Shown here: in pieces, positions 10,558 through 21,482 of the stretch
How positions within the stretch are numbered: position 1 is the stretch's first letter
How the letters are laid out: each line of letters starts with the position of its first letter
Assembly (NCBI GenBank): GCA_007922195.1
Contig: ML682008.1
Coordinates: 2,778,552 to 2,842,551, forward strand
Direction: 5' to 3'
Source of the DNA: Podocnemis expansa
Taxonomy: Eukaryota > Chordata > Testudines > Podocnemididae
Length of the DNA: 64,000 nt
The notes under the pieces: generated by a model
The model's database searches: none
What the model saw: only the letters and a program-made list of their open reading frames with translations
What the model was told of the DNA's origin: nothing
Translations under genes and position numbers: made by a program

Positions 10558-11185
10558 TGAGCTGCTGACATATGTGCTATATGGCTGTCTTATGATAAAG
10601 GAAGCTCTACAGCAAAAGTGTGAACGAAACTCTGACTTTTGTAACAACACATATAGGCTCCTTGGAAGTCAGGATTTCAGTGGAAGTTTTAGTACTATAA
10701 ATATTCAGCCTGAAGTTACAAAGAAAATTACCATGGAACAACATAATGCTATTTCTTCAGAAATGCTTTCCAGAGTGTAGACTCAAGAGAACTGAAATTT
10801 ACTTGTGATAAACTGAAATCATTAAATGGATACTTGACTGATACCATGAGAATTTGAAACATGGAATTATTTTTTTTTCAGATTTTAGTAGATCCTGACT
10901 TCTAAGGATGCTACATGTGTAGAATTACACCAAGATCTAATCCAGTGTTTGTTCACAATTTTGCTATGGAGTTTCCTTTAACTTTCTAGAATTTTATCAC
11001 AGGACAGCCACACTGCCACTAAATAAGTGACAAAGATGTACAGGACCAGCTTATTCCATTAATTTTAATTAGAGGGGAAGATGAGCAATTTATTTACATG
11101 CCTAGGCATGTATGTTGATGGCTAATTTGAAAATACTGTGTTCAGTCTATCAGTCTGCTCTATCTGCTTCATGCTGGCACACATA
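10558..11185. other. Intron, nothing recognised
   Basis: The open frame at 10421-10780 begins inside the Penelope element and runs antisense into unique sequence; it has no recognisable domain. No other feature seen. Confidence 0.5.
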
Positions 11186-11189
11186 AACA

Positions 11190-11412
11190 CAATAAACAAG
11201 AAGTCCTGTGGCATTTTTAAAGACAAACAAATATATTTATCGCATGAAATTTTGTGAGAGAAAATCATGTTTTCAAGGTCTTCAAAGTCTGTTATGAAGT
11301 CGGATTTTCTCCCACGAAAGCTCATGAGATAAATACATTTGTTCATCTTTAAAAGCGCCATCAGACTCCTTGTTTGTTTTGCTTTATTGGACTAATAAAG
11401 CTACCCCTTTGG
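11190..11412. mobile_element. Head-to-head pair of Penelope-like tails
   Basis: A - strand tail (11190 to about 11275: AAGTCCTGTGGCATTTTTAA, ATATATTTATCGCATG) meets a + strand tail (about 11285-11412: GGATTTTCTCCCACGAAAGC, ATGAGATAAATACATTTG, then CTCCTTGTTTGTTTTGC and AAAGCTACCCCTTTGGAAC). The outer ends are the element's 3' ends and the centre is the truncated 5' side, giving an imperfect palindrome of about 220 bp. Confidence 0.8.
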
Positions 11413-11980
11413 AACTTAAAAGAATAGTATAGTTGCACAGTGATGGGAGAGAGAAATTTCACATACGTCATAGCCTATTAGAAGATTTCAATGCCAAAGG
11501 CTACTTTACAGTAGCAAATAAGTGTCAGAATACAGCGTTTGCCTGTGCTGTGTTTAGACTGAGCATGGTTTTGATTGGCTCTGTGCCACTCGGCTCTCCT
11601 TCAGCCTTTCCCTGCGTGAGGAAACCACACATGTTGGGGCTACAAGAGTCTGAAGTGTGTCCTTTGTACTCTTTGCATTAAGAGTCATCTGAAAAAGTAT
11701 ATTGTATTATAGTTTCCATTAGGGACAGAAGTAACACATTAGGATATTAAATTTCTTCCTGCAAATGGTACAATTACAAGCAACTCTGCAGAAAGGTGAT
11801 GTAGGAATGCCATGCTTAGATGTTTGAGATGGACTGAGGAGAGTTAAAGTCAGAATGAAAGCTTATGTAAATAAACTAAGTTTACATTCTTAAAGAAAAA
11901 AATGAACATGAACAATGTTTGAATTGTATAAACCAAGTGAATCTAGAGATGTGCATAGAGGTTGTTACTCAGTTTTGTGT

Positions 11981-12085
11981 GACTATTGCTGCTGCATTCA
12001 GGGGAACACTGATAACTCTGAATTTCTAATGCTGAATATTCCCTTATTTATTCTTAGCCTACCATTTTGTATATAGAAACAAGGA
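11981..12085. repeat. Left arm of a 105-bp inverted repeat
   Basis: From GACTATTGCTGCTGCATTCA to ACAAGGA. The reverse complement recurs at 12183-12287 with a handful of mismatches. The 97-bp spacer between the arms is a Penelope tail on the + strand. Confidence 0.9.
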
Positions 12086-12094
12086 ATGTTCTGC

Positions 12095-12182
12095 CATCTC
12101 CAAAGCATCTGATGAAGTGGGATTTTCTCCCATGAAAGCTCATGCAATAAATAAATGTGTTAGTCTTTAAATGCCACAGGAC
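12095..12182 (+). mobile_element. Penelope-like tail in the loop of the inverted repeat
   Basis: Reads CATCTGATGAAGTGGG, TCTCCCATGAAAGCTCATGC, AATAAATAAATGTGTTAGTC, ATGCCACAGGACTCC. The tail is cut at TCCTTG, where the right arm begins. Confidence 0.8.
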
Positions 12183-12287
12183 TCCTTGCTTCTATATACA
12201 AAGTGGTAGGCTAAGAATAAATAGGGGAATATTCAGCATTAGCTATTCAGAGTGATAAGTGTTCCCCTGAATGCAACAGCAATAGTC
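12183..12287. repeat. Right arm of the 105-bp inverted repeat
   Basis: From TCCTTGCTTCTATATACA to GCAATAGTC, the reverse complement of 11981-12085 with few changes. Its first bases TCCTTG are also the bases expected next in the Penelope tail, a six-base microhomology with the end of the left arm (CAAGGA). Confidence 0.9.
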
Positions 12288-12289
12288 AT

Positions 12290-12365
12290 GCTGTCCATGA
12301 AAGCTCATGCAATAAATAAATGTGTTAGTCTTTAAGTGCCACAGGACTCCTTGTTTGTTTTACTT
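12290..12365 (+). mobile_element. Penelope-like tail, second copy beside the inverted repeat
   Basis: Reads CCATGAAAGCTCATGCAATA, ATAAATGTGTTAGTC, AAGTGCCACAGGACTCC, TTGTTTGTTTTAC. It is nearly identical to the tail at 12095-12182, in the same orientation, and continues past the point where that one stops. Confidence 0.8.
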
Positions 12366-12940
12366 TATATATATTACTTACCAAAATTACACTGTAGAAT
12401 TTGGTCAGATGTTACAGTATTTAAAGAATAATATTTAAAGAAGATTTTAAAGAGCCTACCCCTTTTCAAAAATGCCATTGTCTGAGTTTCTGTTACAGCA
12501 TAGTTAGTTACGTATGCTTGAAAGTGACAGAGCAGATGCTATGATTTTTTGACAGAGTTTAAGATATTTAAATACTGTTAAAAATGATAGTTTCTATTTT
12601 CTGTCATATCACAGTTTCATCACCAATTAACATAGGGTTTTTTGTTTGTTTGTTTGTTTTCCCCCTTTGGTACACAGTTTCTTTAATTGTTGTAGCTTTT
12701 AGTCAGCTCACTCTAGGTAACTGTAGAGGCTGTTATTGATTCCTATCTACTACTGTGTCAGCTGTGCTCTGGAAGAAAAACCACCCCCTTTTCTGCACCG
12801 TGTATGCACTTAAGATAGTCTTCTAGAATTTAATAAGAACGAAAATGACTAAAATGAGCCATGAAAATTATAGATTGATTAATTAGGATTTTGTATATAT
12901 TACTGTAGAACTCTATAGACCTTAATAGCTGAGGCAAAAT

Positions 12941-13036
12941 CCAAAGGGGCAGTCGTGTTAATCTCGTTCAGCAAAACAAACAAGGAGTCCTGAGACACTT
13001 TATTCTTTAAAAGTGCCACAGCAGTCCTTGTTTGTT
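12941..13036. mobile_element. Very short head-to-head Penelope-like tail pair
   Basis: CCAAAGGGGCAGTCGTGTTA and CAAAACAAACAAGGAGTCC lie on the - strand orientation, then AAAAGTGCCACAGCAGTCCT and TGTTTGTTTTC in the + orientation. Only the outermost 3' bases of each copy are present. Confidence 0.7.
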
Positions 13037-13039
13037 TTC

Positions 13040-14265
13040 ATAGTGTATGACCACCTTTCAATAGCAAGAATCAATTTTTTTATGAAATTACGTAGCACAC
13101 AAAGCGCTAAAGTGCTTTCTATTAAACTCCATAGAGCTTTTTCCATAAGAGAACTGATATGCATAATGCCTTTATCCAAAGAGCTTAAGACACTTGACAA
13201 ATATTATAAACACCTTATAAAGAACACATCTGAATGACTCTGTTTAAACAACAAATGGCCACCAAATCAGCATGGAATGAGACAGAAAAGAGCACAAGTG
13301 GATGTTTGGTATAGCACATAACTCATAGATGTTATTCTTGAAGAATAGTACGTTGTAATCATCACAGGGTGTAGTTTCAAAAGAAAGTGTTCTGATTTTG
13401 AAGAAGGCATGATCCCCACAGTGGAGGAGTTCTGACACATATCCAGCTGGCTGAGTTTCCTCTGAAATGATTACTTCAATACCGATGGGATTCATTGCAT
13501 TTACTGTGTTATTAGGGCACACTTCTTGGCTTAGTATTTTAAATTTAAATAACTGAATAAAGTCAGTGAATAACTTCAGTCATTTGTATAAACCTTGTTG
13601 AAATGGCTGCATGGGAATTACTATATTCCTCTGCCTCCTATGTATTTACAGCCCTCAACAGCGTAAGCAGGGTTACAAGTTGGCATGATTATCACTGTGT
13701 GAGCCACAGTGAGACCCGCCCATCTCGGCAGCAATAGGAACACTATCGAGGGCTGACAAATGCTTGGAAAGCTGCCAACTTGAAGGAGCTGTCGGTGCTA
13801 GAAGACACATCCACATATGGGCTAAACAGATAAACAGGTCAGGTCACCATTAGCTTCTTTGGAATGAGTTGTTTTGACCTGCCACAGTGTGTGTTGGACG
13901 ACACGAGGTCACGTGTTGTTGTTTAGGGCACCATAGACTCTTAGGTTGTTTACCAGCAGTGGGGTGTGAATTTTTGAAGGGTAGCCCATGGATTGAAAAG
14001 CTTGTTACTTATCTCTCTTCACTTTTGGGCAGACTGCATCCTCATGTAGCAAAACAAAAACTTGATAAGGGCTCCATTTTGTCACCTATTCTTAGGCAAA
14101 ACCTCTATTTAGATCTGTTGGAGTTTTGCCTAAGTCTGGACTGAGTCGATGGGAACTTTAGCATAGTAGTAATGTGGGATTAGACCTCTGTTAGGGCTCT
14201 GAACCTGGGGGATCATGCATACATTCAAGTGTTCCTCAGGTTCACTCCACTGGGAAATTGCTAAC
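13040..14265. other. Intron, no repeat recognised; CpG-bearing block at about 13640-13920
   Basis: Mostly unique-looking sequence. The part at 13640-13920 is less AT-rich, carries several CpGs and nuclear-receptor-like half sites (AGGTCAGGTCACC near 13838, CGAGGTCACG near 13904). Whether it is conserved cannot be judged here. Confidence 0.4.
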
Positions 14266-14269
14266 GCTT

Positions 14270-14450
14270 GCCCTCCTTCATCCTGGAATGTGTGTATATA
14301 CCTCTCAATTGTAGCTTTCACTTCATGCATCTGACAAAGTGGGTTGGAGCCCATGTAAAGCATATGCCTGAAGAAATCTGTTAGTCTTTAAGATGACACA
14401 GGACTCCCATTGTTGTTGCTGTACATGGGCTAACATGGTTACCCTCTGGA
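14270..14450 (+). mobile_element. Penelope-like tail, divergent subfamily
   Basis: Contains CTGGAATGTGTGTATATACC, CATGCATCTGACAAAGTGGG, CCCATGTAAAGCATATGC, CTGTTAGTCTTTAAGATGAC and ACATGGGCTAACATGGTTAC. The wording differs from the other tails, so this is a separate subfamily. Confidence 0.65.
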
Positions 14451-14804
14451 AATTGGAACCACACAGGAATTTTACTTAGAGGAGAATGTATCTCTTTCTT
14501 TTGTAATGCTGCCATAAATTACAGTGCAAGCATACCTCCAACACCCTATTCATATGTCACTGCTTGGCTTTTAGTTAACAGTTGGTATGCTTCCATCTTA
14601 AAGATGCTGTTCATCTTGGGCTTTTCTCAAGTTATAGGAGGGTGGGGTTTGCAAGAGGTGAGACACAAGTAAAAAAAGGTAGCATTTCTCCTAACAATCA
14701 AGGTGAACATAGCTTTCCCCTCAAGACAAACAATCTGTGGGATAATTTCTATTCTTATTTACAGAGAGTTTCTTTTTTTATTGGGGTGGGGGAGTTGGGA
14801 GGGG

Positions 14805-14885
14805 GAAGCAGAGTAACTCCACTGAAGTTAATGGAGTCTTTCCAGATTTGCACTTGTGTCACTGATCAGAATCTGGTCCATTCCC
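14805..14885. repeat. Short palindromic amniote repeat
   Basis: AGTAACTCCACTGAAGTTAA with GATCAGAATCTGGTCC is typical of a widespread old amniote repeat centred on CTCCACTGAAGTCAATGGAG-like words. Related pieces occur at about 40935 and 53425. Confidence 0.4.
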
Positions 14886-15672
14886 CCCCACCACCCCATT
14901 TTCATTTGTGCCTTTAGTGGATCTCTGACTAGTTTACAAAAATAGAAATATTAGGAAATTTATTTTAATATGTTGTTTAAATTTCATCAAATCCTAAGGT
15001 AAAAATTGTTACATGTTGATACCTCACTATACAGATTCAATGAAAATGCTACACCACTTAAACGTTTTTGTTTTGTTTTGTTTTTTCCAATGGCCTGCAA
15101 GAAAACATAACTCAACCTGATTAAGTTTGCAGATTACCCAAAAAACTGGGGAAAGGATAAATAAAGAAAATAACGAGGCACTGGTTCAGAGCAATCTGGA
15201 TCACTTGCTAAATTGGACTTAAGCAAAAAAATTGTGTTTTGACATGGTGGAATGTAAATGGGGACATCGAGGAACAAAGTTATTTCTGTATAATGGTGGG
15301 ATCTGTCCTGGGAAACAGAAATTCTAAAAAAGACTTAGGAGTTGATAATCAGCTTCATCTGTGTTCCCAGTGGGATACTGTGGCCAAAGTGCTAAGGACT
15401 TTGGATGCCTCCTCAGAGGTATCCCAAGTAGAAGTAGAGAAGTTATTTTGTCTCTGTGTGGAACTGTGGAAGCCACTGCAAGAATATTGTGTCTAGTTGT
15501 GATGTTCACAATTCAATAAGGATATTAATAAATTTGAAGCAGTTCAAAGAATAACCTTGAAAGTGACTAAAGGATTAGAAAATACTTTGTAGTATAGTCA
15601 TAGACTCAAGGAATTTGATCTACTTGTCTTAACAAAGAGTAGATTAAAGGGTGACAGGATTATAGTCTATAT

Positions 15673-15837
15673 CAGGGCTTCTTAACCTGTGGGTTGTGAC
15701 CCAAAAATGGGTCACCATGATCCTCTTTAACAAATTGGAAAAGGAAATACATTATTAATTGAAAACTGAACCATGGGTCACAAAGCTGACTCTCAGATTT
15801 AATCTGGGTCCCAGCTGAAAAAGTTTAAGACCCCCTG
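15673..15837. mobile_element. hAT MITE, 165 bp, perfect 8-bp duplication
   Basis: Begins CAGGGCTTCTTAACCTGTGG and ends AGTTTAAGACCCCCTG. Flanked by GTCTATAT at 15665-15672 and 15838-15845, an exact 8-bp target duplication as expected for hAT transposons. No coding capacity. It sits inside a CR1. Confidence 0.92.
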
Positions 15838-16130
15838 GTCTATATGTACCAACATGGGGAATATACATTTGATAGTGGGATCTTCAGCCTAGCAGAGAAA
15901 GATTTAACAACAAGTGGAAGCTGAAGCTAGGCAAATTCAGACTGGAAGTAATGGGTACATTTTTTAACAGTGAGGGTAATTAACCATGACAACAGTTTAC
16001 CACAGATGTGGTCGATTTTCCATCATTGGCAATTTTTGAATCAAGACTTGATGGTTTCTGGAAAAAATTCCACTTGGAATCATTGTGGGGAAATTCTTTG
16101 GTTTGTGTTACACAGGAGGATAGATTAGAA

Positions 16131-16317
16131 CAGGGGTGGCCACACTTATGGAACTCAAGAGCCACACACATTGATTATTAAACCTTCAGGAGCCACACTG
16201 AGGCATATAGCCATATATTTTTACCTACTAAATTGATTTGCTGGTGCTCTTCCGCGAGCCACACTTTTTCATTCAAGAGCCACATGCAGCTCCTGTGCCG
16301 GAGTTTGGCCACGCCTG
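16131..16317. mobile_element. hAT MITE, 187 bp, 8-bp duplication
   Basis: Begins CAGGGGTGGCCACACTTATG and ends GTTTGGCCACGCCTG, matching inverted repeats. Flanked by GATTAGAA (16123-16130) and GATTAGAT (16318-16325), one mismatch. It is the second hAT insertion in the same CR1. Confidence 0.9.
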
Positions 16318-16406
16318 GATTAGATGATTCCTTCTTGCATTGGAGTCTATGAACCTATGAATCAAAAGTCTCTGTAGGTCCCACCACTGTCCTCCAATCA
16401 GAGGAA

Positions 16407-16532
16407 GAAGCAAGGAGTCCTGTGGCACTTAAAGACTAACAACTTTATTTATCACATGAGCTTTTATGGGAGAAAATCCCACTTCATCTTGCTTCTTTTG
16501 CCGAACTATACTAACATGGCTGCCACTTGGGA
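16407..16532. mobile_element. Head-to-head Penelope-like tail pair, unequal
   Basis: A longer - strand tail (AGGAGTCCTGTGGCACTTAA, TTTATTTATCACATGAGC, GGAGAAAATCCCACTTCATC) is joined at about 16490 to the last 40 bases of a + strand tail (TTTTGCCGAACTATACTAAC, ATGGCTGCCACTTGGGA). Confidence 0.75.
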
Positions 16533-17685
16533 CTCCAGTAAGAGGTTACTCTCTACCAGTAACTAGGCAGATCATTCCCATGTTTACATTACAGGATGTT
16601 TGTGAAATGTAACCTTCAAGCAGAGAATTTCTTTCCTGCTTCTAAGGCATAGTAGCATACATTGATCATGCTGTCAATGTGACCAGTAATAGGGAAGCAA
16701 TAAAATGTACTAGTGCTGGTTCTGTTTTCTCCAATTGCTTTTGCTGTTGTGTGATGCCACTGACTTCAAGTTACTCCTAAATTATGTTGAGCAAGAGGAG
16801 AATCGGGCTCCCTGTGAGTAGGTAACTTGCATATACTGAAATGTTTTTTTCTGTATCAATTTTTTTTATCAATAATAAACTAGCCGACTTTGAGAAGTCC
16901 CATGAGATGTAAATCTGTGAATGTACACGTCAGGTGTAGGAGTTAGTGTCAAGTATGTACATATCTGCTGAAAGCCTGAGGATGTTTGGCACATGTGCAT
17001 TAAAGAATGAGAGTTCAGAATATATGCCTAACATGTAAGGGAGTTGCAGCTATTGTTGCTGTTCATCTAAATTTTGATGCTTTCGTAAAACTAGTAAAAA
17101 GGAAACAGAGCAATTATTTAAAACATTAATGATGAGAAGAGACTTAGATAAGAAATTTACTTTGTACCTTTCTTTGTTTATTAATGGTCTAAAAAATCTC
17201 AGCTTTGAAAGTGTTGCCAATATAGTAGGATCCTGTTATAAGAACTGATTTGGACAATCCTCCTTTAATATTGGTGTGTTTAAGTGACCATTATGTTCAA
17301 ATCACTAAAAAGTGAGCATCCACAAGTGGATGCACCATACAAGTCTTTTCTTGCCGCTGAATAATTTGCAAAAAGATGTGAAATTTTTTCCAACTTTTGG
17401 AAAAATCTAAGAAATGACTTGGAACGTCTTTCTTTTGGCTTCCCCTCTGATTAATGAAAACACGTGCCAATCACCCCAGCACTAATAGGAAATAATATCT
17501 GAAAGTTTATTTTTTAATCCACAGAGCTATATGACCACTACAACAGAGTCATATGCCATAACATTACAATATTAACTTTCTGGGCATATTATCTTGACCT
17601 TCATCATAAAGTCTATTGGTGCTGAATGTTCTTTCTATCTTACTGAGTTCTTATATAGCCATGTACTTTGAAGTGTTTTATAAAG
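16533..17685. other. Intron, nothing recognised
   Basis: AT-rich unique-looking sequence with no exon, RNA gene or confident repeat. Confidence 0.5.
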
Positions 17686-17689
17686 GAGA

Positions 17690-17830
17690 GAACAGAGTGG
17701 CATTATCCTAATTGCAGTGATCAGGAAACTGAGGCACAGAGGAGTCACATGTATTTGGTCACACAGGTCAGTGGTAGAGCCAGGAACAGAATCTTTGACT
17801 TTTGCCTTCCAGTCCACTGCTTGAGAAGTG
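17690..17830. repeat. MIR-like SINE
   Basis: Has the MIR core wording: ATCAGGAAACTGAGGCACAG, TTTGGTCACACAGGTCAGTG, then GGTAGAGCCAGGAACAGAAT. Confidence 0.65.
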
Positions 17831-18834
17831 CATGTCGTCTGTTTTATAGTCATACCTGCCAAGACTGTGAATTCTTTACTCATCTTTCAGTAATTCCCAT
17901 AACTTTGGCTCTTCAGACTTTAATAGGATTTATCTATATAAGTAACTGCTTGCCAAGGAGTAAGGGCTTCATAGTGGGAGCTAGAATTATCCTGTAGGAC
18001 CTTGCAGCAAGCTCATGCTCCTATTTGTGGCCCTTACACAAATAGCTCTATTACCTTCAATAGGACTGTACTTGTGAGTTGCGTGAGGTGGTTTGGTGTG
18101 TAATGATCAGTCTACTTTGAAATGTTATGGATGTGTTTCAGGCAGTGCAAAAAAGCAATGACCAGTGTGTTCACAGGTTGCTAATTCTGCCTTTGGAACT
18201 CGCATATTGACCAATGTTGGGATCTCTTCTTGGTAGATCTATACATTGAGCTTTGCTAATGTCAATGGGGATATTGAACTTATTCCATGTATATCTTTTG
18301 ACCCTCCTACAAGGAAGATCCAGAGATCAGGCACTTAATTAACTCATTATAAGCATTAGTTCTTTGCACATCTATAAATCTCTCTGTTTTATCTATTAAC
18401 ATAAGGTTTGTTTTGGTATCATTAGCCAAGTTGTTTTTCTCCCTTTCACTGTGGGTGAAATCCAGCCCTCTAAAAAGGGCCATGTAGCCCCTAAACCCTG
18501 AAAATAGGGATGAAATGGTCCCTCCTCTTTATTGGGCTAAATTTCACCTAGTGTGTGTCATGTGCTGGTTGGCTCGTGCACAACACTTAAGATGTGACTG
18601 GATTGTAAGAGGGCTATGTGTACCAGTTATAAAGCACCTTGGGATACTTCCAGACAAATTGCACTGTTGCTACAATTCAGCAAAATACCAAAGCATATGA
18701 ATAACTTTAAGCACATGAACAGTCTAATTCAAGTCAGTGAGGCTGCTCAAAGTCAATGACGTTGATGGAGCTGCTCAAATGCTTAATGTTAGACATTAAT
18801 GTAATTAACCTATGTAGTATTATTATTCAATTAT

Positions 18835-19090
18835 TTATATTGTAGCAGCATCTGGGAGACCCAGGGATGGGTCAGGCCCCCATTGTGCTAGGAGCTGTAA
18901 AACACAGGACAACAATAAATAACAGCGTCAAGTTCTTATGGAGCGTTTTTCATCAGCCAATTAGTAGCATTATTTTACAAATGGGGTAGCTAAAGCACTG
19001 AGAATCATGCTCAAAGACAGCCAGCAGCAGAGCTAGGAGCAGAACTGTTATTGCATGGATCCTGAACCACTCTTCACTGTGCCAGGCCAC
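18835..19090. repeat. MIR/CORE-SINE-like repeat
   Basis: Contains CCCCCATTGTGCTAGGAGCT, CATTATTTTACAAATGGGGT, then CAGCAGAGCTAGGAGCAGAA, the hallmark string of an old amniote SINE. Confidence 0.6.
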
Positions 19091-19540
19091 AGTGCTTTTC
19101 TGCACCAAACCACTTATAATTTAAAGACACAAAACCACACACGTCTACACAGGGCCATCACTAGGCGTTGGCAGTTGGTGCAACTACCGTGGGCCTCACA
19201 GCAATGCTTGTTCAACATCAACTTGGGGGTGGAAACAGCATGAGGCCAGGATTAGGTGTGCCGGCTGTGAGGCAGTGCAAGAGCAGGATCGGTAGGATTA
19301 GGCCTGGGGGTGTGCAGGGCCAGGATCAGGGCCCAGAGGGAGGAGGGACTACCACAGCCAGGCTGATTCACCATGGGTCCTGCCCACCCCTAGAGATGGT
19401 CTTTTTCCTACAGATAAACCAGTTAAGAAGCACAATGAGACAATAATCATCAACATGAGAACCCATAGTTTTAGCTGCTGCTAGACTGAATTTCCTGCAG
19501 AACCAAAGCCCACACAAGTGTAAAATAGGATACAATTTTT

Positions 19541-19580
19541 ATATCTATCTATCTCTCTGTCTGTCTATCTATCTATCTAT
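19541..19580. repeat. (CTAT)n microsatellite, interrupted
   Basis: ATCTATCTATC, then CTCTCTGTCTGTC, then CTATCTATCTATCTAT. Confidence 0.9.
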
Positions 19581-21260
19581 CACCCTCAGATAGTGAGATG
19601 CTCTTGAACTAAAAAAGACGTGGCATCTAATGTTTCATTGTAATCAGAAATCAATTTGCAGATACACATTTAAATGGTACCTAATCCATGATACATTTAT
19701 GTATTTTTAATTTTATATTCCTGTAGTTTTTTTCATCCTGCCAGCAGAGAACTTATTAGTCTGCATTTATTGAGTATTTTAATTCCTTTCCTGTTAATAA
19801 ATTTAAGAAAATATTTGTAGAATAATTTAAAAGTAACAATAAAGTTCATTTTGGATCACAACTACATAGGTTAAAATCATGAAACTTTAAAGGCAGCTTT
19901 GATTTTTGGATCTTCCTTATAGGTAATTTCCAAGAAAAATAAATGATTAAAAGAAAAATATACCTTTCAAGTAGGTGGCTCACATCTTTAAGGCAGTTAC
20001 ATTCTTCACTTAAATTAGGTAACTTATATTTTCACAGATATTTAGGTTACAGATGCTCTCCATGATATTTTTTTGATATAATTCAGGGGATTTTTGGAAT
20101 AGAAACTAATTATTCTACCTGCAGAAATAAACATCCAGATTGGGGGAAAAAAATCTAAAATGTTTCTAGTGCAACTTCATAAAATGATTTTGCAGGACAT
20201 GCATAATAGAATTAGTCCATTATCATGAACATATTTTTTTTTAAATGGGCTTCCTTTTGAGGAATTCCAGAATGAAATGGTTTAGTAGGTAAGAGATTGC
20301 AACACTCACATTTTGCATTGATTGCATAAATTGGCATTCATCTTGCAGGAGAAAAATCAGTTTTGCACTGACTTTGTCAGTCCAAGTCATCCACAGATTG
20401 ATAGACTTGCTTTCTGAGCTCATAAAGGACCATTATATTGACTAGCCTGACTTTCTGTATTATATAGGTCATAAAATTTTGTTTATTAAGCCCAATAATT
20501 TTGTTAACTAAAGGATATACTTCAGAAAGGCATCCAGTTTTTAAGTCTATAGCTGGGATCTTGGAAATGCTTATGCAGTTAAATAAACTGGTGTGCATAA
20601 AAAGTCAATGGACCTATTCACATAAGTAAAGTTACTTATAAAGGCCAGTGTTTGCAGGAACAGGCCCTGAGGAATTATTATGTAAGGTTGGATCCCATTT
20701 AGAAGTAACTGTGCTTCGGCTCTGTGATTATAATTTATAGTTTTATTATGTAGTCGTCTTGATCTGTTACATTTTAAAAATTTTACTTTCAGGGAACCTC
20801 TCATTTCTCATGTGAAAAGTAAACAAACATTGTATTAAATCCTTTGTGCATAATTGTAAACGGATTGTTAGGCTGCAGCACTTAGCTGTCCTTCAGTGGC
20901 TGATTTATGCCTTTAGAATGCGAAACTCGGAGGCTGTCAAGTAGCCAGGATATAAACAAAGTGAGTCTTCTATAGTCAGGATTGACTGTGTCCTTTTCCT
21001 CATGTCCCAGCTTAATCGGTCCATTTTGTACAACAACACTATCAAATCTCCCCAGAAATTATGGTTCATCTACGTGAATCTCTTTTCTTTCTTATGCAGT
21101 AACCCAATGAAATGAGTGGCATGTTCCCCCAACAGTCATCTCACTTGATGACCATGCCTCTTTCACAGTAATTTCTCCCAAACATGCTGCCACCTTGACC
21201 CCTGGAATCAAATGTGCTGGCATGTTTAATTCAAACCACCAGACCTATATGCTTATTGAC
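19581..21260. other. Intron, AT-rich, nothing recognised
   Basis: Low-GC unique-looking stretch. The block at about 20820-21070 is free of known repeats and might be conserved, but nothing specific can be shown. Confidence 0.5.
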
Positions 21261-21263
21261 AGG

Positions 21264-21482
21264 TCCCAAAGGGGTAGCAATGTTAGTCTAGTTCAGCAAA
21301 ACAAACAAGGAGTCTGGCGGCACTTTTAAAGACTAACAAATTTATTTATCGCATGAGCTTTCATCAGATGTTTGTTAAAGTGGGATTTTGTCAGATGTTT
21401 GTTAAAGTGAGATTTTCTCCCATGAAAGCTGATGCAATAAATAAATTTGTTAGTCTTTAGAAGTGCTACCAGACTACTTGTC
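21264..21482. mobile_element. Head-to-head Penelope-like tail pair
   Basis: A - strand tail (CCAAAGGGGTAGCAATGTTA, AACAAACAAGGAGTCTGG, TTATCGCATGAGCTTTCATC) faces a + strand tail (GAGATTTTCTCCCATGAAAG, TGCAATAAATAAATTTGTTA, GTCTTTAGAAGTGC). A short tandem of TCAGATGTTTGTTAAAGTG lies at the joint. Confidence 0.85.

Larger units (their letters stand above)
15090..16370 (+). mobile_element. CR1 LINE 3' end carrying two hAT insertions
   Basis: After removing 15673-15837 and 16131-16317, one CR1 remains. It has decayed end-of-ORF2 coding remnants such as AACAAAGAGTAGATTAAAG and GTTTACCACAGATGTGGTCG, then CCATCATTGGCAATTTTTGA with AATCAAGACTTGATGG, and the closing TTGGAGTCTATGAACCTATG. Stops in all frames show it is dead. 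The 5' border is approximate. Confidence 0.8.

Noticed and set aside
10421..10780. 119-codon + strand open frame
   Set aside because: Starts antisense inside the Penelope element and has no domain.
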